Source: Calothrix sp. PCC 7716 (GTDB taxonomy: Bacteria > Cyanobacteriota > Cyanobacteriia > Cyanobacteriales > Nostocaceae). From it: 64,000 bases of DNA. Location of the stretch: assembly GCF_019977735.1 (NCBI RefSeq), contig NZ_AP025018.1, positions 10,420,580 to 10,484,579 of the forward strand, read 5' to 3'. Position 1 is the stretch's first letter; the number at the start of each line of letters is the position of its first letter. The position numbers and the translations under genes were made by a program. Below, piece by piece: positions 27,001-36,122 of this stretch. The notes below the pieces were generated by a model. That model made no database searches, was not told the origin of the DNA, and saw nothing but the letters and a program-made list of their open reading frames with translations.

Positions 27001-27930
27001 CACTGGCAACCAAACATACAAGGATTAGAAGCAACACGACTATCTAGTTTGAAATGGGAAGAGCTAACGTTACCGCGACCAGGTGAACCAGATATTATGG
27101 AGCGCATTCGCTTGTTACAGCGACTTGAAAGTTCACGTCTTGGGCAAGCACTTTTAGATGCGGCAACTGCAATGAAACTAATTTTGCAGCATCAAGAATC
27201 ATTCTCATTTGAATTAGCTGACCAGCGCTGGGTTTTGCAACGGCGCGATTTAGAGGGACAAGTGTTTGTGCCGTTTGTCCGTCGTCTCAACCGTGAACTA
27301 AATCGTTTATTGGTAGCACGTGGTATTCCTACCGAAGCTATTAACCAAGCGATTTTAACAGGTGGAGTTGCAACACTTGGCGCCGTTAGTAGGTGGTTAC
27401 GCCAAAAACTTCCAAATGCCAGAATAATTCAAGATTTGTATCTTGGCGAAAATGGCGCCCCCACATGTAGTCGTGTAGCTTATGGCTTAAGCTTACTACC
27501 ACTTCATCCCCAAGTTTTAGAAGTGTCAAGACAGCAATATACAGATTATTTCTTGTTTACAGAATTATTGCGCGTTTTACCAGAACATGCTTTAACATTT
27601 GGCGAAGTCATTGCACTGTTTGAGGAACGCGGTATTAACACTCGTAACTGCCAACAAAGACTATTGGCATTTTTAGAAGGTGAACTACCCGCAGGTTTGG
27701 TACCTGGCAACACCGAGTCAATGTGGTTAACTCAAGCTTCGTTAGAAAATTTTGATTACAAAGCAACGAAAGAAGCCGAGTTATTTGAAAAACAAGGTAG
27801 TCTGACATATCGTCCTAATATCCAGCAAATAAACACCTTGCGTCGTTTACTTGATGCAGTAAAAGCTAGTACTCAACAATCACTAGAAGAACCTTACACC
27901 GTTAACTTTGCGGTTGGTGTACCTTTGTAA
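24046..27930 (+). CDS. Giant Hsp70-like protein with long N-terminal extension
   Basis: 1294 residues starting with GTG. Residues 1-160 are helical, with a coiled coil at about 105-160. Residues 160-655 are acidic and low complexity, with PEEK repeats near 635. An Hsp70-type ATPase follows: phosphate-1 motif LGIDLGTTGISAALL at about 664, phosphate-2 motif MNIGASATEMG at about 915, and adenosine motif ILTGGVATLGAVSRWL at about 1102. The usual substrate-binding domain is absent; about 120 helical residues end the protein. Such proteins occur in cyanobacteria with unknown clients. It stands alone, followed by a weak GGGAAAG/CTTTCCC hairpin at about 27943-27970. Confidence 0.8.
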   Translation: MTSRSIEIQTLIADIDNLLANNKGKRLVRVLANQGQEPRQVLERVRDFLASIETEPQSSQAALLSPLLAKYIGSDDLPNNESQSQQLNSPSSQINDLRTLIEPLRVEIQTMQQERKNLVEEIRQLEQQRMHNYSLANQMANQEQMIAEFLQVLANRVSTTAPQLPAPVQPLSTPEQMYDRLATAPPLLKSEAPSVIEAQSAELLERISRSYNELDQKIVEFDGNVNLSFETLQRDLNNYRSSLTEALVSMQNEGVQGEQLLKNWIDNLMQQLQSVNMFLSELANKSQSLQHQTQQEAQNTVSLPDIDTTLVDDANVTPDLDALLLELNPNVNSFSANSNIQSLQITKTNTQSTVDEVDLLYASLFGASDTPTSYQQVSLPLSNPISVIPSPVNLEAPLTPTEPEVTPDTVDIFDTVDVAANLDSLTSPPSQDEKIISSISIESALQPPTSEETIHITSTTFITPSVPAELPETVETVEIVETSSAPETETTFVPDPWLDSADAGLLDLQDFQAPQETSIARQTSNAWETFVRIDQASTHYELTAADTITSLTDLVFEDASTLIGIDIPENHINQTNNVITTLPKEALLSEASAQVDAAMPNILLDEEQIQRLDQDLKKFDGEQYINPSPQQNEEKPEEKPEEKLATTSIDNYEDIPDTVDSAWYLGIDLGTTGISAALLNRLTAEVYPLYWSTDDINTNGAKRSFRLPAEVYLPASAGLPIGSQDSTQSTQNLFSAELKPYLQIALPYRSEKQIQSNEDQDLPLDQSAAKTSHRWEPVLQLNEVATVPLVWMVRSLSKLLLTLKSDRNSTTLGLTATAMGINQESFRRIIDNISGVVCSCPSNWSEQYRFNIREALLLSKLIVHPQQVFFVEEAVASLLSELDGANGEEVKLNTRNGFRSAKSSEQSLQGNTLIMNIGASATEMGLVELPENLLELSHNDFMLHSFAYGGKGIEIDILCQLLLPPKWRQPVSEKPSSEPIASNPLHWQPNIQGLEATRLSSLKWEELTLPRPGEPDIMERIRLLQRLESSRLGQALLDAATAMKLILQHQESFSFELADQRWVLQRRDLEGQVFVPFVRRLNRELNRLLVARGIPTEAINQAILTGGVATLGAVSRWLRQKLPNARIIQDLYLGENGAPTCSRVAYGLSLLPLHPQVLEVSRQQYTDYFLFTELLRVLPEHALTFGEVIALFEERGINTRNCQQRLLAFLEGELPAGLVPGNTESMWLTQASLENFDYKATKEAELFEKQGSLTYRPNIQQINTLRRLLDAVKASTQQSLEEPYTVNFAVGVPL

Positions 27931-28125
27931 AGCAGAAAGGGGAAAGGAATATTAATTTAATCTTTCCCTTTGCTTATTTTCTCTCTATGTAATTTACATA
28001 TATCGTTATCTTTCTTCATACAAACTTTACAAATATAAATACTGAAAGTTTACTTTTCTGTTGCTTTATCCAAAGATTAGATAAAATTTCGGATTTTAGG
28101 TGTTGAGTAGTAAATTCACTTGACT

Positions 28126-28869
28126 ATGATGGTGAAGTACGACAAAACCTACGTAAGAACCGAATTGAAAACTGTGTCTGCATATATTCCCGATACGAGT
28201 CCCTATACTCGCGAGTCAGTACCGAATAATCAGTACTTAAGTCAGTATTTACAACAGCCAATACACCCTTCTGTGCTAAGTAGAACAAAAAGACTAATTG
28301 ATATTATCGGCGCCATCGTTGGGCTGATAATAACAGCTTTTTTAGCAATACCGATTGCAATAGCAAACTTTTCCTACGACCGAGGGCCAGTATTTTACAA
28401 GCAAACTCGTTGTGGTCTACATGGGCAAACTTTTCAAATATGGAAGTTTCGTTCGATGGTCGTAAATGCCGAGAAACTCAAGCATTTAGTTAAAAATGAG
28501 GCTCAGGGACACATATTCAAGTGTGCCAATGACCCTCGTATTACTCCCATTGGTCGGTTACTAAGACGTTCGAGTTTAGATGAACTTCCACAATTTTGGA
28601 ATGTTTTAAAAGGAGAAATGAGTTTAGTCGGTACCCGTCCACCTACAGTTGATGAAGTAAAAAATTACCAAGGTCATCATTATGTACGCTTGCAAGTCAA
28701 ACCCGGAATGACCGGAGAGTGGCAAGCAAACGGACGTTCTAGCATTAAAGATTTTGAGCAAATCGTTCAAATGGACATTGACTATCAACAGAAATGGACA
28801 GCAATGTACGATTTGAAGTTAATTATCAAAACCGTTTGGGTTGTGATAAAAGCTTCAGGGGCATATTAA
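28126..28869 (+). CDS. Polysaccharide-priming sugar-phosphate transferase
   Basis: About 247 residues (the frame can also begin at TTG 28120). One membrane segment at about 60-85 precedes a bacterial sugar transferase catalytic domain with KFRSMVVNAE, DPRITPIGRLLRRSS, DELPQFWNVLKGEMSLVGTR and KPGMTG. Known members transfer a sugar-1-phosphate to undecaprenyl phosphate as the first step of capsule or exopolysaccharide assembly. The typical GPRP is GTRP here. Together with the locus at 31-41 kb it would supply the priming step. It converges with the ABC permease, one base apart. Confidence 0.9.
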   Translation: MMVKYDKTYVRTELKTVSAYIPDTSPYTRESVPNNQYLSQYLQQPIHPSVLSRTKRLIDIIGAIVGLIITAFLAIPIAIANFSYDRGPVFYKQTRCGLHGQTFQIWKFRSMVVNAEKLKHLVKNEAQGHIFKCANDPRITPIGRLLRRSSLDELPQFWNVLKGEMSLVGTRPPTVDEVKNYQGHHYVRLQVKPGMTGEWQANGRSSIKDFEQIVQMDIDYQQKWTAMYDLKLIIKTVWVVIKASGAY

Positions 28870-28870
28870 C

Positions 28871-29704
28871 TTACCCTTTAACTCCGCTGCCAGCATCAGT
28901 GGGTACAATATATCGTTGTAGAAATAGAAATAATATCATCACAGGGGCAATCGAAATTACAGAACCGGCAGCTACCAAACGCCAATCGAGTGAAAACGTT
29001 CCTGCTAATTTTGCCACCCCAAGCGGTAATGTATATAAACTCTCATCTTGAATAACGATGAGGGGCCACAGAAAATCACTCCAAGCTCCAATAAATACAA
29101 AAATAGCCAGGGTAACAAGTGCCGGACGGATTGCTGGCAACATAATATTCCACCACAGTCCCAATTCTGAACATCCGTCCATCCGCGCTGCTTCTTCAAG
29201 TTCTTTAGGAACACCCAAAAAAGCTTGTCTCAAAAGAAATATACCAAACGCGGAAGCCAAACTTGGGAAAATCATTCCCAAGTAGGTATTCCGTAGCCCA
29301 ATTTGCACCGTCAATATATATAGTGGAATCATGACAATTTGAAAAGGAATCATAATTGTCGTGACTATGGCAGTAAATATCCAGTCGCGTCCTGGAAAAG
29401 ATAATCTGGCTAATGGGTAAGCAGCTAAAGCACAAAAAATTAAATTCAAGCAAACAGTCAACACCGCCACGATAGTACTATTCAACAGGTATTGCCCAAA
29501 AGGGTTAGTTTGCCAAACAGTGACAAAGTTATCAAAAGTAGGTTGGGCGGGCAATAATTGTGGTGGAGATTGAAATATATTCTCTGTTTGCGATTTAAAA
29601 GCAGTGCCAACCAGCCATAGTAATGGAAAGAGTGTTACGAGTGCAGTGGAAGTCAGCACTCCATACATCAATAAAGTTTTTATTCTAGGGTTTTTTATTA
29701 GCAC
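28871..29704 (-). CDS. Carbohydrate ABC transporter permease (MalG type)
   Basis: 277 residues with six membrane segments and the EAA loop EEAARMDGCSELGLWWNIMLP truncated in writing to its key part EEAARMDG (near residue 180). It belongs to the MalG/UgpE branch of sugar importers that pairs with a MalF-type permease, a binding protein and an ATPase. None of these partners is adjacent, so it is an orphan here and the substrate is unknown; other cyanobacterial relatives move glucosylglycerol, sucrose or maltose. Confidence 0.87.
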   Translation of the reverse strand: MLIKNPRIKTLLMYGVLTSTALVTLFPLLWLVGTAFKSQTENIFQSPPQLLPAQPTFDNFVTVWQTNPFGQYLLNSTIVAVLTVCLNLIFCALAAYPLARLSFPGRDWIFTAIVTTIMIPFQIVMIPLYILTVQIGLRNTYLGMIFPSLASAFGIFLLRQAFLGVPKELEEAARMDGCSELGLWWNIMLPAIRPALVTLAIFVFIGAWSDFLWPLIVIQDESLYTLPLGVAKLAGTFSLDWRLVAAGSVISIAPVMILFLFLQRYIVPTDAGSGVKG

Positions 29705-29727
29705 TTTACATTTTATATTTTCTACTT

Positions 29728-29768
29728 AACACTCAGCACTCAGCACTCATCACTCAGCACTCAGCACT
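29728..29768. repeat. Heptamer repeats over the end of the cyclo-ligase gene
   Basis: Degenerate copies of ACTCAGC fill the 45-bp gap between the ABC permease and the cyclo-ligase and extend into the latter. They provide its last codons (VLSAE) and stop. It is one arm of the element seen at 7475 and 10473. Confidence 0.85.
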
Positions 29769-30316
29769 AACTTGTTTTCTGTACAAATATTTTGTAATGG
29801 TTTATCCCAACTTTCAATAGGCAATTGTGGCAAGTAAGCAAATTCAAACACTATCCCAATAGTTGGTATAGATTGCCACTCTGTTTTACTTAGCATTCGG
29901 TCATAATAACCACCACCGTAGCCTAAACGGTATCCTCTATGGTCGCAAGCAACACACGGTACTAAAATCAAGTCAACTTCGTTTGGTTCAATTATAGAGG
30001 CATCGCTGTTTGGTTCGGTAATACCATAGGCGCCTGTGTTTGTAGAATCTCCAGGTTTCCAAACATGCCAAGACATAGTTTTACCAACACAGCGAGGAAA
30101 TCCCCAACGGTAGTTAGAGTCATAAAATAAAGAACTTAAATCAGGTTCAGTACGAAAGCTAAAATACGCAAGAATGGTTTTGGCGTTCGTTAGTAATTGC
30201 GAATTAGTGAGGTGACTACAAATATCATCGCTTTTCTGGCGCCATTCAATTACTGGTAGTGCCATGCGCGTTTGCAGTAGACAAGAGCGCAATTGTACTT
30301 TATCATACATAATCAC
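29750..30316 (-). CDS. 5-formyltetrahydrofolate cyclo-ligase
   Basis: 188 residues of the MTHFS family: the Mg-ATP and folate motif GYRLGYGGGYYDRML near residue 128 is intact, as is LVPCVACD. It converts 5-formyl-THF to 5,10-methenyl-THF with ATP, salvaging one-carbon units. The last residues VLSAE are encoded by a heptamer repeat, so the native C-terminus has been replaced. ATG at 30316 is followed by a second Met; either may be used. It lies on the minus strand upstream of the ABC permease. Confidence 0.9.
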   Translation of the reverse strand: MIMYDKVQLRSCLLQTRMALPVIEWRQKSDDICSHLTNSQLLTNAKTILAYFSFRTEPDLSSLFYDSNYRWGFPRCVGKTMSWHVWKPGDSTNTGAYGITEPNSDASIIEPNEVDLILVPCVACDHRGYRLGYGGGYYDRMLSKTEWQSIPTIGIVFEFAYLPQLPIESWDKPLQNICTENKLVLSAE

Positions 30317-31161
30317 ATGGAGTAGTAGCCTATTAATTATAAAACGTACAAAATCTAGAAACCCGGCTCCTGTATTAGAAGTTTTAAATTATACTTGTTT
30401 CGTACTAAAGCAAAATCATTAGTAGCCGCAGGCACACGTATTATATAGTTACTTTTTATACTTACATCACGAAAAATTTATTTTTTATAATTTATATGTT
30501 GAATCCTAGGAACCTTGGAAAAAAGGTTATTGAGTGATAATTAAAATTTTACCTTCCCTTTGCCGCTTTACCTTTCGCGTTAAACTGTGCCAAGTACTGA
30601 GTTATAAATGTAAAGAATTTACAAATCAATTGTAAAAAATATAAAGTTTTTGGCAAGAACATGTCAAAGATGGTTGACTTACTGTGAATAAGTTATACAC
30701 TGATTAAAGCTCAAATGTGTTCTATCTATCAGGAAAGACTGTAGTAAGTTCTTTTCAACTGCTTATGATTAGCAAGTGTAGCTACTGGAAGCTTATGTAG
30801 CCAAAGACACTTTCTACTCAACAGTTAATACTTACATGAAGTTTTATTGCATCGTATCGTGTTTCCAAAAATAGAATATGACGAATCTATGCTTTGCAGT
30901 TAAGTTCAACGTCGTAAGAAGTTTGCTCTTATTCAGTCTGTTAAAGACAAGTAAGAAATTATGACTAAGGAGCGATTTTTAGTGGTGCCTGACTTAACAA
31001 ATGCACATAGAAGAATAATAAAAGTAGTATTCTTCAATAACTATGCAGAAATTCTAGACCACATTTGAGGAATAGGGTCTTTGTGGTGTTTAAAAGTTCA
31101 TAGTGTTTATTTACATTGATGAACTTAAAATTTCCAGTCATATAAAATTTTTGTCAAGCAT
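30317..31161. other. Long leader region before the polysaccharide operon
   Basis: 845 bp, AT-rich and without GGCGCC sites. No gene or ribosome-binding signal is credible. The AAACCCGG family appears at 30358. Since all genes from 31180 to 41181 run rightward with short gaps, promoter and leader sequences for that operon are expected here; I cannot place them exactly. Confidence 0.5.
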
Positions 31162-31179
31162 TTGATTCCATTTTGTCAT

Positions 31180-33453
31180 ATGAATCGTACTGAACAACCA
31201 ATAACTGTAGAAATCAAAAATTCTGAAGATTTAAATATAGATTTTCAGCAATACTGGTTTATTTTGAAGCGTCAATGGTTAGCTGCAACTGGCGTTGCAG
31301 GTGGATTTTTAGCTCTTAGCGTTGCAGGTATAATGCTAATGTCCAAACCTAATTACATAGCAGAAGGTAAAATTCTTGTTAAACCAGATGAATCAGCTTC
31401 TTTAACAGGTTTGTTAAAAGAGGCAAAAACACAACTAACTCCTTTAACGCTACAAGGTAATCCGTTAAAAACAGAGGCTGAAATTATACTTTCTCAACCA
31501 GTTTTAAATAAAGTAGTTAATTCAGTAATGTCAGATGAAAAGGGAAACCAAAAAATATCAGAAGCAACCCTAAAAAATAATCTTAAGGTAGAAGAAATTA
31601 GAGGTACAGATATTCTACAAATATCTTACACAAATACTGATCCAGCGAAAGCTGCCTTAGTAGTTAATCAAATAATGAAATCCTATATAGAAAATAACAG
31701 ATTAGTTAACCGTTTAGAAGCATTAGCAGCTAGAAATTTTATCGCTAAACAATTACCTGCAACTCAAGAGACTGTTGGTAAAGCTGAACAAGCGTTGCGA
31801 AAGTTTAAGGAAAAAAATAAGCTTGTAGACATCGACGAAGAAGCAAAACTATCATTAGAAACTGTTGAAAAGCTTAAAACAGCGATTTCAGAAGCAAAAG
31901 CCAAGTTTTCTGATGTTAATGCCCAAAATAAAGATTTGATTAATAAATTGGGCATGGATTCCCAAAGAGCTATAATTGTAGCAAAACTTAGCCAGTCTTC
32001 TTCAGTTCAAGCAACATTGGCATCAATTCAAAAAACTGAAGATGAGTTAAAAGCTGGAAGAACTCGCTTGCAAGACGAAAATCCGCAAATTATTGACCTC
32101 AATAATCAACTAATAACCTTGAGAAGTCAATTACAAGAAAGAATTGTTCAAGAGATTGGTGGTAATCAATTAATACCTGAAAGCGATTTACGTGCTGGAG
32201 AACTAGAATTAGGTTTGATGAAGCAGTTAATCAATTTGCAAGTCGAGCAAAATGGTTTATCAAATCTAATAAGCTCTTTAGAAGATAATTTGTTTAAATA
32301 CCAACAGAGAATAAATAGCTTACCAAAATTAAAAGAAGAAGAGCGAGAAATACAACGAAGGTTAGAAGCTGCACAAGCAACTTACGAAACTCTCTTGAAA
32401 AAACTTAAAGAAATAGAAGCAGCAGAAAATCAAAACATAATCAATGCCAGAATTGTTGAAGCAGCATCGCAACCCATGCGTCCATCTTTGGATAAGAAAT
32501 TGGTTTCTTTATTAATAGGAAGTAGTGCTATTAGCGTAGTACTTTTTATAGCAACTGTACTAATTTTAGAGAAAAGAGATTTTTCTTTAAAAAGTGTTAA
32601 ACAAATTCAAAATATTTTCTCATACCCATTGTTGGCAGCAATTCCAGCTTTTGAAAAGAAAAAAGCTGTGCATTATCAAGGTTTAGAAAAATTGCACGCC
32701 TTAATACCTGTTATAGACGCTCCTCATTCACCTATTAGTGAAGTTTATAGGATGCTGCAAGCTAACCTGGAGTTTATTGACTCAGACCAAAAGCCAAAAG
32801 TGATTGTAATTTCTAGTTCAATTCCTCAAGAGGGTAAGTCTACTGTTGCAGCTAATTTGGCTACTGTATTTGCCGAATTGAAGAAAAGAGTTCTGCTTAT
32901 AGATGCAGATATGCGTCATCCCTCTCAGCATGAGATATGGGAACAAACGAACGAACTGGGTTTAAGCAATGTAATTGTTGGTCGGTGCGATACATCAATG
33001 GCGACCAAAGAAATTATGCCAAATTTACATCTTCTGACATCTGGTGTTATACCGCCCAATCCAGTAACGTTATTGAAATCTCAAGCAATGGCTACACTTA
33101 TCAACAATGAATCGAGGAATTATGATTATATAGTTTTTGACGCACCACCAATATTAATGGCTGCTGATGCTTTAATTTTAGGCAAGATAACTGATGGAAT
33201 TTTAATGGTATCTCGACCTGGAGTTATTGATTCTAACAGTGCTATCAATACTAAAGGTTTATTAGAACAATCAGGTCAGAATGTTCTCGGTTTGGTAATT
33301 AACGGTGTCATTTTAAATAATGAATCTGATAGTTATTTTCATTTCAGAACAAATTATCATGCTCCTGATAGTCCTATAAATAGTAGAAAAATTGCTAATG
33401 CTAAAACCCCTGAAAATGCAAATAATCCTAAAAAACCTGTTGGTTTATCGTAG
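31180..33453 (+). CDS. Wzc-type chain-length regulator and tyrosine autokinase
   Basis: About 757 residues (ATG at 31180 is preferred to an in-frame TTG at 31162). Membrane segment one at about 30-52, a long Wzz-type periplasmic coiled coil to about 440, segment two at about 445-470, then a BY-kinase domain: Walker A in IPQEGKST, Walker A-prime LLIDADMRHP, and Walker B YIVFDAPP. Such kinases control polymer length and export in the Wzx/Wzy pathway. The tail has only a few Tyr, fewer than the clustered tail in Wzc, and is Asn/Pro/Lys-rich instead. First gene of the operon. Confidence 0.88.
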   Translation: MNRTEQPITVEIKNSEDLNIDFQQYWFILKRQWLAATGVAGGFLALSVAGIMLMSKPNYIAEGKILVKPDESASLTGLLKEAKTQLTPLTLQGNPLKTEAEIILSQPVLNKVVNSVMSDEKGNQKISEATLKNNLKVEEIRGTDILQISYTNTDPAKAALVVNQIMKSYIENNRLVNRLEALAARNFIAKQLPATQETVGKAEQALRKFKEKNKLVDIDEEAKLSLETVEKLKTAISEAKAKFSDVNAQNKDLINKLGMDSQRAIIVAKLSQSSSVQATLASIQKTEDELKAGRTRLQDENPQIIDLNNQLITLRSQLQERIVQEIGGNQLIPESDLRAGELELGLMKQLINLQVEQNGLSNLISSLEDNLFKYQQRINSLPKLKEEEREIQRRLEAAQATYETLLKKLKEIEAAENQNIINARIVEAASQPMRPSLDKKLVSLLIGSSAISVVLFIATVLILEKRDFSLKSVKQIQNIFSYPLLAAIPAFEKKKAVHYQGLEKLHALIPVIDAPHSPISEVYRMLQANLEFIDSDQKPKVIVISSSIPQEGKSTVAANLATVFAELKKRVLLIDADMRHPSQHEIWEQTNELGLSNVIVGRCDTSMATKEIMPNLHLLTSGVIPPNPVTLLKSQAMATLINNESRNYDYIVFDAPPILMAADALILGKITDGILMVSRPGVIDSNSAINTKGLLEQSGQNVLGLVINGVILNNESDSYFHFRTNYHAPDSPINSRKIANAKTPENANNPKKPVGLS

Positions 33454-33483
33454 TTTAAGTCAGTTTTTTTTCATCGAGAGCTT

Positions 33484-34770
33484 ATGTACAAATATCAAAG
33501 ACTAATTGAAAAAATTTTTGCAGTCCTTTCGCTCTTTTTTTATACAGGCGCCATTGACCCATTCATCTCAGAAACCCACATTTTATATCCAATTAAGTTG
33601 GTACTCCCTAATACTTGTTTAGTAATTAGTTTAGTACTCATTCTCGCTAGATGGAAAAGAGTTGTAAATATTATTACTAGGGAAAAACTATTGTGGGTTT
33701 TATTGGGAATTGCTTTAGTCTCACCATTCTGGTCTGACACACCAATGCTTACATTAGAAAAAATTATGCCCTTAGTACGGGTTACTGTATTTGGAGTGTA
33801 TTTAGCTACATGTTATAGTCTTCATGAACAATTACAAATGTTTACTTGGATGTTTGGCGCCATTTCATTCTTAAGTTTATTATTCGCTATACTTTTACCA
33901 AGTTATGGAGTTATGGGCAGAGGTTTTGTCGCCAACATAGAAGACGTAATACATACAGGTGCTTGGCGAGGCGTTTTCGTCCATAAAAATGACCTGGGAA
34001 ACATTACAAGTTTGAGTGCAGTAACTTTCTTTTTAAATGCAACAAGTAATGCTAAATTCCGTCAATTAATGTGGGCTGGCTTTATCATATCAACAGCGGT
34101 AATTTTAGGCTCAAAATCACAAACTGCTCTAGTCGTTATATTAATAGTAATGATTCTGACTCCTTTTATTAAGGCTTTGCGTTGGAATCATACAAAAGCA
34201 TTACCATTTTTGATTATCACCATTTTAATTAGTGGGGTTACTTCTTTACTATTGGTAAACAATGCAGAATCTATTCTAACAAGCTTAGGTAGAGATATAA
34301 CTTTTACTGGTCGTACAGAGATTTGGCCCGTAGTTTTCAACAAAATTCAAGAGCGTCCTTGGCTGGGTTATGGCTATGAAACGTTTTGGTTAGGTAAATG
34401 GGAAGGAGAAACGGCAGATGTTTGGAGAGAAATAGGAGGAGGATTTGAGCCAATTCATGCTCACAATGGTTTTCTTGACCTTTATCTTAGTTTAGGTTTA
34501 ATTGGATTAATTGCTTTAGTAATTAGTTTACTTAGTATTAGCTTAAAAGCATTAATTTGGGTACGCCGGGTTCAAGGTGCAGAAGGTCTTGTTCCGTTAC
34601 TATATCTAACTTGTTTAGTACTAATGAATTTGTCCGAAAGTCGCTTTATGATAGGTACAATTCACTGGTTGCTTTATGTAACAATTACAATCTCAATGCA
34701 CTCTACTCTTAATAAGTTAGATATTTGGAATCTTGCAAGTCAAGGCAAAGTTCGCATTGTATATAACTAA
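33484..34770 (+). CDS. O-antigen polymerase/ligase family protein (Wzy-like)
   Basis: 428 residues with about eleven membrane segments and a large periplasmic loop containing GRTEIWPVVFNKIQERPWLG and HAHNGFLDLYLSLG, which is the O-antigen ligase family signature. By position between the chain-length kinase and a flippase, it most likely polymerises exopolysaccharide repeat units in the periplasm. It is 30 bp downstream of the kinase. Confidence 0.87.
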   Translation: MYKYQRLIEKIFAVLSLFFYTGAIDPFISETHILYPIKLVLPNTCLVISLVLILARWKRVVNIITREKLLWVLLGIALVSPFWSDTPMLTLEKIMPLVRVTVFGVYLATCYSLHEQLQMFTWMFGAISFLSLLFAILLPSYGVMGRGFVANIEDVIHTGAWRGVFVHKNDLGNITSLSAVTFFLNATSNAKFRQLMWAGFIISTAVILGSKSQTALVVILIVMILTPFIKALRWNHTKALPFLIITILISGVTSLLLVNNAESILTSLGRDITFTGRTEIWPVVFNKIQERPWLGYGYETFWLGKWEGETADVWREIGGGFEPIHAHNGFLDLYLSLGLIGLIALVISLLSISLKALIWVRRVQGAEGLVPLLYLTCLVLMNLSESRFMIGTIHWLLYVTITISMHSTLNKLDIWNLASQGKVRIVYN

Positions 34771-34794
34771 AGTCGAATAAAATAATAAATACAG

Positions 34795-36063
34795 GTGAAT
34801 TTGCCAATGTTAATTAATAAAATTAAAAAAAGGTTTTCTAACGAATTTGTCCGTAATCTTAGCTTTTTAGCTGGAGGAGAGTTTCTTAATCGAGTTTTTC
34901 GTTTAGTGACTACAGTAGTTATTGCACGTTTATTATCTCCACATGATTATGGACTAGCAGCAATAATATTCACTGTTAGAGAATTCGCGGTTGTTTTATC
35001 ACTTAAATTTGGAATTGCAAGTAAACTTATTCAAGCTAATGAAAAAGATTTAGATGATTTAATCAACACATCTTATTGCCTCAATTGGATATTTTGTATT
35101 CTTATTTTTATTCTTCAATGTGCGGCAGCTTTTCCTCTAGCTTTGTTCTATAAATCGAATGAAATTATTTTGCCAATATGTGTTGTTGCTTTTTATCATT
35201 TAATCGTCCCCAACTTTGTTATTCAATGGGCATTGATTGAACGAGAAAATCGAATGAATTTAATGGCGTTAACTCAAACTACTGATTCAGCCATTAATAA
35301 TTTAATAACGCTATGTTTAGCAGCATCAGGTATGGGTTTGTGGGCAATTGTATTACCCTCTGTTATCTCTTCTCCTTTTATATGGCTATTTTTTGCTTAC
35401 AAATATAGCTCTTGGCGCCCAAAACGTATTTTTACACTTTATCGTTGGAAAGAAATATTCGTATTTTGTAGAAATATATTAACTGTACAGTTATTAGATA
35501 ATCTCCGAAACAATCTAGATTACCTAATTGTAGGAAGATTTTTAGGAATTAACGCTTTAGGAATTTACTATTTTGCCTTTAATGCTGGGTTAGGAATTAG
35601 TCTAAGTGTCATAAATTCATTTATTATTGCTTTACTACCTCATCTTTGTGCTGCGCGCGGTAATTTACAAGACCTCAAAAAACGATATTTCGATGGTTTA
35701 AAAACTATTGCAGCGGTTTTTTTACCTTTAGTAATTGTACAATCTAGTCTGGCGCCATTCTATGTGCCAATAATTTTTGGACAAAAATGGGTAGTAGGTA
35801 TTCCAGTTCTAGTCTTAATTTGTCTTTCCGCTTTACCACGTCCCTTTGCAATAGCAACTTCAACGCTGTTACAAGCTATAGATAGAACAGATATAAATGT
35901 CAAATGGAGTGTTATTTTTACCACAATTTTTGCACTATCGATATTAATCGCTGTTAAGTGGGGAATTGTCCCAGTTGCAGTAGCTGTTCTCGTTTCTCAT
36001 TTTGTTGCAATGCCAATCTTTACTATTTGGGGTGCTAGATATGCAATAAAATCTAATTCTTAA
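34795..36063 (+). CDS. Oligosaccharide flippase (Wzx-like, MOP superfamily)
   Basis: 422 residues with about twelve membrane segments. The N-terminus LSFLAGGEFLNRVFRLVTTV and ARLLSPHDYGLAA are typical of the polysaccharide transport family that flips lipid-linked units across the inner membrane. GTG at 34795 is the longest start; ATG at 34807 is also possible. It pairs with the Wzy-like and Wzc-like products to make a Wzx/Wzy pathway. Confidence 0.87.
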   Translation: MNLPMLINKIKKRFSNEFVRNLSFLAGGEFLNRVFRLVTTVVIARLLSPHDYGLAAIIFTVREFAVVLSLKFGIASKLIQANEKDLDDLINTSYCLNWIFCILIFILQCAAAFPLALFYKSNEIILPICVVAFYHLIVPNFVIQWALIERENRMNLMALTQTTDSAINNLITLCLAASGMGLWAIVLPSVISSPFIWLFFAYKYSSWRPKRIFTLYRWKEIFVFCRNILTVQLLDNLRNNLDYLIVGRFLGINALGIYYFAFNAGLGISLSVINSFIIALLPHLCAARGNLQDLKKRYFDGLKTIAAVFLPLVIVQSSLAPFYVPIIFGQKWVVGIPVLVLICLSALPRPFAIATSTLLQAIDRTDINVKWSVIFTTIFALSILIAVKWGIVPVAVAVLVSHFVAMPIFTIWGARYAIKSNS

Positions 36064-36122
36064 TTTACTTAAATTTTGCTTTCCCCGACCAAGTTTCATA
36101 TTTTTTCTACTGGAGTGTATGT

